Positions 56,633-64,000 of a stretch of DNA of 64,000 bases are shown here, piece after piece. The position numbers and the translations under genes are program-made. The notes under the pieces are model-generated. The model had not been told where the DNA came from and made no database searches. It worked only from the letters and a program-made list of their open reading frames with translations. Within the stretch, counting starts at the first letter, position 1. Each line of letters starts with the position of its first letter. Origin of the DNA: Eurosta solidaginis (lineage: Eukaryota; Arthropoda; Insecta; Diptera; Tephritidae); the NCBI RefSeq assembly GCF_040869045.1, contig NC_090319.1, positions 363,523,739 through 363,587,738 of the forward strand, read 5' to 3'.

Positions 56633-57239
56633 TGGTCGTGCCCATTGAATGAGGCGAAGGACTGTTAATACAACCACAGCATCATTCGCTAAGCTGACAA
56701 AGAATTATATGCAATGAGTAAAATAGCGTCATAAAAAAAGCAAAATATAATAAAATCAGAAAACTTTCTTGCAACATGATATTTTCCAACAAAAAAAAAA
56801 AAAAAACGGACCTAAAACGGATCATGCATATAAACCCAGCACATCTAAATTATTTTTTATTTGCAATAAAATATTGAATGGGTTCAGGGGGTCTTTGACA
56901 TATTTGTAAAAAATTTGTAACAGAGACAACCAGAGACAACTTTGGTGTTCTAGAAAATATTACTCTGCTTAAAATTTCATCTAAAACTGTGTGAATTTCA
57001 CTCTTAGTCCTTCCATTGCTTTTTCACCACAGATTTGGAAATCCCGTAAACTTAGATCTTTAGCAACATGTTGCGTCAACATGTAGAAACTTTTAAATGC
57101 CTTTGAAAAGTGGGTAAAGTGGTGTAAATAGAAAAGGTGGAATTTCCAATGTTATTTGTTCTACAAGGACCAAAGTCTTCCAAGGCAACAAAAGTTTACA
57201 TTTTACGGGATTTTTACCAGTTTATACTTTTAATTTAAC

Positions 57240-57400
57240 TACACCCTTTTTTCAATTTATATTTAGAAAGTTTCAATTCATATTCAGAAAACTTCAGTTT
57301 ATACTTAGAATTTTCATATCCAGAATGCTACATTTCATTTTCAAAAAGTTACAGTTTATATTTAGAGTTTCCATTTCATAACCCGAAAATTTGTGAAGTT
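57240..57400. repeat. Short degenerate tandem repeat (~30 bp)
   Basis: ttcaatttatatttagaaa-type units recur five or six times. Confidence 0.5.
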
Positions 57401-57450
57401 TTCTGAATGGTTGTTTTGAGAATATTAAATAGAAAACTTGAATATTAACT

Positions 57451-57785
57451 GTAACGTGCGATAACCTCCGAAGAGATTTTAGGCCGAGCTTCTTTTCAAA
57501 TTTGCGTCGTTCTCCTTTAAATTTTTCCTACAAATTGGCAGGGCGGGATCTACTTGCTTTGCGGCAGCTGCAAATAAGATGAGTTTTCACTGAGAAGCGT
57601 TTCATGACAGAAATACACTCGGAGTGCATTCCAAACACTGCCGATGGGCGATCACGCTTAGAAAAATTTTCTTCTAATTGAAAATACATCCTTTTAAATT
57701 TTTAATGTTGGTTTGCTCGGGGTGCGAACCCAGGATATTCGGTGTGGTAAGCGGAGCACGCTACCATCACATCACGGCAGCCGCC
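57451..57785 (-). mobile_element. tRNA-derived SINE (family B), full-length with TSD
   Basis: Minus strand starts ggcggctgccgtgatgtgat (A-box region) with gggttcgcaccccgagc (B-box) and ends cggaggttatcgcacgttac. gaatattaact (57440-57450) and gaatatcaact (57786-57796) flank it, 10 of 11 equal. 335 bp. Confidence 0.9.
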
Positions 57786-58189
57786 GAATATCAACTACAA
57801 ACAATCTGAGTATGAATGGCAATTTTCTGAATATAATATAACGTCGGCTTGCATTCAATACAGTCTATCAGCAAAAATTCAATTTTTCAGGAGACCAAAA
57901 AAAAAACCGTTTGACAGCTACATATATTGTAAATTCATTTTAATATGAAATGCCCAGTTGGGTTGTGAGGAACTCCTCAGTTTAGTTAAGTTAATAAGTC
58001 AGATAGAGCGTTGTGCTATTCGATGGAAACTATTTTTATAAAAACATTGCTGCAAGAGGTTTTTGCAGAGTAAAGAAAGAATTGGATTTTTGGATATAGT
58101 GTTTATGTTGAGTAATGTTTTGAATATGACGCCTTATAATAGTGGGTAGAGTGCTGGGGTTCCATACGAAGAGCATGGTGTTGCTTTGT

Positions 58190-58330
58190 TAATATTCGGC
58201 GGACGGACATATAGACCGACCTAGCCCAATTAAAATCTTTTCCGACTCATTGATGTTTGGAGTTTTATATCGGTCCCTTGAAACCATTAAGCTCCAGCGT
58301 TACTCGATTAAAGGCATAATACCTATGCAT
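58190..58330 (+). repeat. Family A end fragment (weak)
   Basis: cggcggacggacatatagac followed by a gagttttatatcggtcc stretch resembles the ggacggacggacatggctc and gatatatggaagtc region near the right end of family A. Short and diverged. Confidence 0.35.
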
Positions 58331-58830
58331 AAGTATATCTATTTTTAATCTTCATCAATGACGTTGGCTTATATTTAAAGCATTCAAAAAATTACTTTAT
58401 GTAGATGACTTAGAACTGCATACAAGGATCACATGTGCATCAGATGCACAGCTCTTGCAGAATGATTTAAGTTTTTTTGTTGACTGTAATACTAGTAAAT
58501 GTTACCATATGATGTTTTCTAAATCTATTAGTGCTTTTTGGGCAAAATACTATATCTCAAGTAAAGCTGTTGCTTCCGTTAACACATTTTGTGATTTCGG
58601 TGTAATTTTAGACTGTTCATTCTTTTTTGTGCTTATGCTAATTTAGCTTTCTTACTGCGGAACGCGCAGGACTTTAAAGACCCATGCACTAGGAGAATTT
58701 TGTAAAGATCTTTCATGCAATCTAAGTTAAAGTAGGGACATGTCATTTGAAATCCCATTTAATCCACACGATCGGCAAGAATTAAAAGCGTGCAACGCAA
58801 ATTAATTCGATTTGCTCTTCAGCCTCTCTA
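58330..58830 (+). pseudogene. Jockey-like non-LTR RT, catalytic YVDD region
   Basis: LFINDV, then LYVDDLELHTRI (the Y-x-D-D active site), LQNDLSFFVDCNTSKCYHMM and FCDFGVILDCSFFF (the DLGVILD block) in mostly one frame with a few shifts. 5' and 3' parts absent. Confidence 0.8.
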
Positions 58831-58925
58831 TTTTTATAATCCCTAGTCACCCTATACTGATATGTGCATGCTTATCAACATTTTGCCACTCGAAATCAGA
58901 AGCTGTGTTCAAAATTTAGTGTTTA

Positions 58926-59100
58926 TGTTGTTGTATTAACGATAAAGACCCGAAGGCGTTGGGCAGTGTTAATGATGTTCATCGTCCTTTGCGTATTTAG
59001 ATCCGGTAAGTTCCGGTAACAAAGCACCATCAAGGCACTAGGCCGACCATCTCGGGAACGATTAATATGACCACATTAAACCTTATAGCCATCCCGCCCT
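58926..59100 (-). mobile_element. CAA-tailed SINE-like element (family G), short form
   Basis: Plus strand atgttgttgtattaacgata, gatccggtaagttccggtaa, ggccgaccatctcgggaacg, ending ccatcccgccct. Same breakpoint as 11322 and 18486. Confidence 0.75.
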
Positions 59101-59930
59101 CTACCCCAAAGACCCTTGCTCCTGTTGCCATTGAATAAGCACAGAAATGAGTATAAATAGGAAAATGTATGCTGATAGAGGGTTTTGAATTTGAAAAAAT
59201 TCCATTGTTGAAAGTGAAATTTTCAAAATGACAATTAATACCTTTTGAGCTAAGTTTTAAGTTTGAAATTAATGTCATAAATAAAAGGTGAGTCAGAGAT
59301 CATTTTGCTATCCGAAACTCAGTTTCCTTAAAACTGCTGATTGAATATGAGGCGACAAAATGCAAACAAAATGTATTTACTAAAGATTGATTAAATATCA
59401 ATGAACTCCTCACTTAAGTTTAATATTCAATAATTGTATATTTCTCTAGACGCCTTTGCCATTTTTCAATATACAAGAAGGTACTTTTGTTTGCCAACCA
59501 TTCATTAAAAATAATTTAGTGGTTGCAATTTCGTTTGACGCACAAAGACAAGTCAAAAGCAGTTTTACTTTTGTCACTGCAGGTAAAAAAAAATTTATAT
59601 ATAAGGTGGCCAGAAGCAAATTTAATAATGATGAAGAAATTTCAAAATTTGTGTAAAGCTGGCATTTCCTTAAAATAGTTCTAGAACCTTCACAATTGAG
59701 ACAAAGAAAAGGTATATTTGTAAATTTGACTTACGTGTTTTCCCAACTTTATTATTAGTTTCTTATTTTTGCAAGCGAGCTTGAAAAAAACGCTTCAACG
59801 AGCTAAACAGTTTTATCATGTCAAAACCATATAGGTGCTGGAAGTTTATCAGATACTTGGTACTTTTTCTAGCTGCCTTGACATTACTACTTTGCCGCAG
59901 TGCGTTATTGACATTCAACCAGAGAATTAC
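59101..59930. other. Intergenic, no gene supported
   Basis: A 66-codon open frame at 59456-59656 (VCQPFIKNNLVVAISFDAQR) follows an acceptor-like tttctctag, but has no recognised motif and no matching exon. Confidence 0.4.
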
Positions 59931-59931
59931 A

Positions 59932-60352
59932 ATAAAATAAATAAAAAAAATATTTAAGTTAAATGGTTTTATTGAAAACAATATTTACATGAATTAATAA
60001 TAATACTAAAAGCTAGAAAATAAATAGGTAGGTCCTAGCTACAAGTCATTACACTACTCATCAATCTAGGGCGTTGATTAGAAAAATAATAAAAGCGTTG
60101 GGCGCTTGAAATTTCCAAAAATGTGAGGCGTAGCATATAACCTTATTAAGGTTTAGTTGGTCTTATATATGGCTATCAATACAAATTTTATGCGTCCAAC
60201 GCTTTTATTTAATTGTCTGATCAACACCCTAGATTGATGAGGAGTGTAATGACTAGTAGCTAGGACCTACCTATTTATTTGCTAGCTTTTAGTATTATTA
60301 TTACTTCACAAAACCGTTTAAATTAAAATATTTATTTATTTATTCTATTTTC
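59932..60352. repeat. Long palindrome (arms up to ~170 bp)
   Basis: aggtaggtcctagctac / gtagctaggacctacct, agtcattacactactcatca / tgatgaggagtgtaatgact and aaaagcgttgg / ccaacgctttt face each other; the symmetry extends outward through ttaaatggttttat / aaaccgtttaa. Foldback element of unknown type. Confidence 0.85.
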
Positions 60353-60599
60353 AAATTTTTGTCTTTATTTAATTGCCTATTATTTCTCATTCTATTTAGC
60401 TCATTTAGTCACTCATTATTACAAGGACTCTTTCCTGACAATTTGTTACAGTCTAAGTCCTCAATACATAATCCTTCCAAAGACGTTACTCGACTCTGCG
60501 CCACGTATGCTTGTCCCTCCCCGAACTCCAAAATATTTTGCTGTCACTTCTACCGGACTGTATGTAATATTTGTTTCAAATATGAGCCAAGTCAGACAT

Positions 60600-60832
60600 C
60601 ATAGGTCGCTTTCTATTCTTGTATGTATTATGTGTTCCAAATATGAGCCAAATCGGACCACAAATACGTTTTTTTGAATATATCGATATATAATGCGCCA
60701 CCTAGCGGCGATTTTTTCATAGGTCGCTTTCTATTCTTGTATGTATTATGTGTTCCAAATATAAGCCAAATCGGACCACTAATGCGATTTTTTTGAATAT
60801 CTCGATCCTTGCGACACCTAGCGGCGATTTTT
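60600..60832 (+). repeat. Two-copy ~115-bp tandem repeat
   Basis: cataggtcgctttctattct occurs at 60600 and 60718, both followed by tgtattatgtgttccaaata, agccaaatcggaccac and cacctagcggcgattttttc. Confidence 0.9.
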
Positions 60833-61425
60833 TCTTATTATTGCATTGCTATCCAGTTCTTAACTATATTCCAAGTTTCAAGCTTGTAGCTTATCGGGAA
60901 GTTAATTAAATTTCAATTAGAGAATTCGTGCCAGCCTGTCAAGTCAAGCTAAATAAAACCGCTTAAAAAAATATACATGGAATGCGTGTGTTTGTTATTT
61001 AATTTATCTGCACATTTGTATGTATATTTCATTCGCTCGTTCACAATGGTGTCCATTTGTTGGTCGACTGTTGCTTAAGCGATTCCGTCTAAAACCGCTT
61101 ATCCAACTGAACCAGCTTACTTTGTGTTGCTGCTTTCTATGCAATTCGGTGATATGCATACCTATCGTTTTATTTCCAATAGCTTGCAAAAAAAAAGCGG
61201 CTATTATTGCTGAAGAGAAAAGTTCACAATAGGGTTAACTGCGAGCATAAAGCATTTTCTCCTTAATCAATTGTAGAACGAGTTTCCGCCATCTCTTGTC
61301 AAATTTCTCACAAGCAGATATTTAGGCAATATTTAGCTGTAACGTTGTGAGTCTTCCTTTAGTAGTTCTTCAGTAATTTCTCAGAACACGTTTTTTAAAC
61401 TAAATGTTTTTCTTTTCCTGAACTT
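60833..61425. other. Intergenic, no feature recognised
   Basis: Contains a ttccaagtttcaagcttgta stretch of a kind common in fly repeats; nothing else. Confidence 0.4.
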
Positions 61426-61433
61426 GAATAAAA

Positions 61434-61968
61434 CAGAGACCCAGTTTAATAGTTATTTTATTTCTTGAGTAGAAAAAGTTGGTGTCAAAAAAAGGTCTTA
61501 TGTCAAAGTTTATGGAATCACGGGGACACCAATAGCATTTTCATGACGAATATTTTTCAAAAAAGTCCACAAATAAAAGTAAAATACGCACTTTAATTTT
61601 ATAAAAGTTAAATTTGGACTTTTATTTTTTAAGGACAAATTTAAATCCAGCCCTATAACCATGGAAGAGCTCATCCAAATAAAATGAATCTTTTATCAAG
61701 AGATTGTTCTAAATTTCTAGATTTGAAACAAGAAGGAATCCGTATGAAACCAAATTCATTTCATTTAGATGAGCCGTTCCATAGTTATAGGGCCGGACAT
61801 TTATCCTGTCCTTAAAAAATAAAAGACCGGATTTAACTTTTATTTTCGGACTTATAAAATTAATGTGTGAGAGCTTAATAATTTCTTTCAGACTTAATAA
61901 TTTAAAGTCCGGAAATAATTTTTTCTGAAAGGCTTTTATTGTAAAAGTAATAACAGTTTGGGTCCCTG
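61434..61968. mobile_element. hAT-type MITE, family F, copy 4
   Basis: Starts CAGAGACCCAGTTTAATAGT, ends ACAGTTTGGGTCCCTG (inverted). Flanking octamers gaataaaa and ggataaaa agree at 7 of 8. 535 bp; inner palindrome ccatggaagagctcatcc / gatgagccgttcca. Confidence 0.82.
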
Positions 61969-61976
61969 GGATAAAA

Positions 61977-64000
61977 GCTGTACAGTGTGGAATAGTCCAA
62001 ATATACATTTTTTGCAAATATTAAAAAATATAAAATCCAAACTTTTCTCTCATCTTTTTATTCGCAAGAACATACTTTCGCACTTTTATTTATGAAACAG
62101 GAATTCATTAATATACCATAGTTGACTTCCCAGAGGTGCCTCCTGTTAACCCAGCTTTGGCAAGACATTTGCGAAGGTATCTCTCTAGGCTCCACTTCTG
62201 CCGAGAGACTTTCTCTCATCAATATGAATCTTCTTTGCCAATTTTAACTTCCCAAAATATCCTATCGAATTAGTTACTTTCGTGATAGGAAAATACTATC
62301 TTTCTCGTCACTTTTTGTCTTATCGCTTTAGCTACGTCCAGTCCTATCGAAGTAGTTTCCAAATGCTGTGTCACTTTAGTATCTTAATGTAGTTTTGCTT
62401 TGAGCTAACAGTTCTTCCCGAAAGCCGAGAAGAATCCGGAACTACGGCGATATCCCCGGCGATCATTTCTTCAGATATGTCGTATGGAATAAGTGACATG
62501 CGCGATAGAAAATGCTGGCAGGTTAAGATAAAAACCAGTTTAGTATGCAATAAAAAATGATACCAATATTTTTTCTGGTCACCTCAGCCTCCATGAAAAT
62601 CTCTTACTGTGAATAAAACTTAAAACTACTGAAGAGTTCACTTACGCAGAAATTGGCAATGAAAACTTTTTGCCAAAGGGTCAAAAAAGAAAAGAAACGA
62701 AAAACAAAGAAGTTCACTTGAAGACACAAACAAGAAGGACCAAAAAGCGTGCAAAAACGCTTCAAAGTGAAAATTAATTTTAAGTGTTCATAATTCAAAA
62801 GGTAAGAAGGAAGTTAAAAAAATAATGCCAGCAGACAAGCGAAGAATACCAAGCACCAAAATTAGAAACCAATGATTGAAAGAAACATACTGAGGTTGAG
62901 TTTGGTGTGGCATTAAAAAAATTTTTTGTTACGCAAAAGCCAAAAGTAACAACATCAATAAAATTAGTATATGCAACAGCTAACCGAAAAGTGCATCAAA
63001 CTTGAACGTACAACGATTGATTGATCGTTTGTTGCAGTTGCGAATACTTCATCAATGTGAAGTAGCCCAGCAACAGCCAGCCAAGCCAATCCAAGCCATG
63101 TAATCGACAAAAGCTCTAAGTTCAATCGCTGATAGCTACTCCAATTTTTTTTTTTTGTGCTCTGATTTAGAGTATGATAATTTACTTACTGGTTATTATT
63201 GTTGTTGTTAATGCTTTGTTTTTTTTTTTTATCTGGATGATGCGCCCTTGATGGTCTACATAATGAGATGCAATCTGTCAAAATTAAGCATGCGAGATAT
63301 GTATATGTGTGTGTGAGTGTGTGTGCTTTGTAGTGTTAGCTAATGCAAAGGTAAAAAATGCTTAAAAAATACCAGGTAAACAACGAAAAAAAAAAATACA
63401 AAAGTTAATGAAGTAGCCAACAAAGCAGCAGCAAATTGTAGGTAGAGCGTTTTTGTGTTTGAGTTTATTGACTCCAAAAATTTCGATTCATCGCTGCAGG
63501 TGAACCACCACCACCATCACCACCATACACCACACTTAAGCATCAGTACGCAAATTCTGTTGTAGTGAGTTGTAATGCATCAGATCCCGAAGATCTATGG
63601 CAATCCCAGAATTTCGGGATTTGAAAGTTGTTATCCCGGAGTCCAGGGATTTTTCTTTTTTTTCGGATTTTTTGAAGTTTGGTTCAAAAATAGTTATGTA
63701 AAGTATACAAACATGAGTAGCTAGAAAAAAAAACGTTTATTAAAAATACGTCTATTTTCTTTAAAATCGGGTCATTGAAATTTGTAACGCCTAAAGAAGG
63801 CCGTACTTTAAAAGGAAACGAGTATTTCTTGTGGTTTGAAATTAAATCTAAAAAAAACAATTAATGATATTGAATTTTGCAATATGAGTTCCCGATGGAA
63901 TTCCGAAAACCAGTGTTTTTTTTTAATTCAAGCCCGGGATGGCAAAATTGCTCGGCAGGCCCAAGATTTGGGATCGAGATTCCCGGGACTCGATGCGTTA
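61977..64000. other. Right end of window, no gene supported
   Basis: 62590-63130 is A-rich and low in repeats with CAACA/CAGC words, the look of a fly 5' UTR or upstream exon of a gene further right; aaaaggtaagaagg at 62799 would be a usable donor. 63590-64000 has repeated cccgggat / atcccg words in both orientations, probably another decayed hAT-type repeat cut by the window edge. Confidence 0.3.

Noticed and set aside
59456..59656. Possible exon after an acceptor-like tttctctag
   Set aside because: No recognised motif, no partner exon, and composition like the surrounding intergenic DNA.

Overview
The window is nuclear DNA of a higher fly (Brachycera). I lean towards a tephritid fruit fly, but only because the repeat families look familiar; no rRNA, mitochondrial or other marker settles the species. 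The DNA is AT-rich, has long introns and intergenic space full of transposon debris, and uses GT-AG introns, several of them 55-110 bases.

The only real protein-coding genes I can support are two tandem plus-strand pickpocket (ppk) genes, insect DEG/ENaC sodium-channel subunits. Gene 1 (321-10868, eight exons seen, N-terminal exon off the left edge) and gene 2 (13565-30910, ten exons, complete, 554 residues) are paralogues. They share intron positions and phases, except that gene 2 has one more intron (22382-22487). Both keep an open frame across all exons, the two membrane segments, the Cys-rich extracellular domain and the G-F-S pore motif, so both look functional. Each could supply a subunit of a trimeric channel in sensory neurons or epithelia; which Drosophila ppk they match cannot be told here.

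Layout: 1-10868 gene 1; 10920-13440 intergenic (CAA-tailed retroposon fragment, CCGAAAT-type degenerate array); 13443-30910 gene 2; 31177-33098 a full copy of a long interspersed repeat (family A); 33.1-64 kb a gene-poor region of retrotransposon fragments, SINEs, solo LTRs, hAT-type elements, foldbacks and satellite-like arrays. The introns hold the same families.

Mobile DNA identified with boundaries: a 1.93-kb hAT-type element with a perfect 8-bp target-site duplication (TSD) and GC-rich CGCCGCC ends (45819-47748); a 0.5-0.75-kb hAT MITE family (four copies, one with a perfect 8-bp TSD); three solo LTRs with perfect 4- or 5-bp TSDs; a tRNA-derived SINE family (six copies); a second SINE-like family with a (CAA)n tail (seven copies); at least six decayed non-LTR retrotransposon fragments; and several long palindromes. 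I found no CRISPR array, operon, tRNA gene or clearly new biological system. The most interesting items are the paralogous channel pair with its intron and motif differences, the nested insertions, and several satellite-like arrays I cannot match to a known family.
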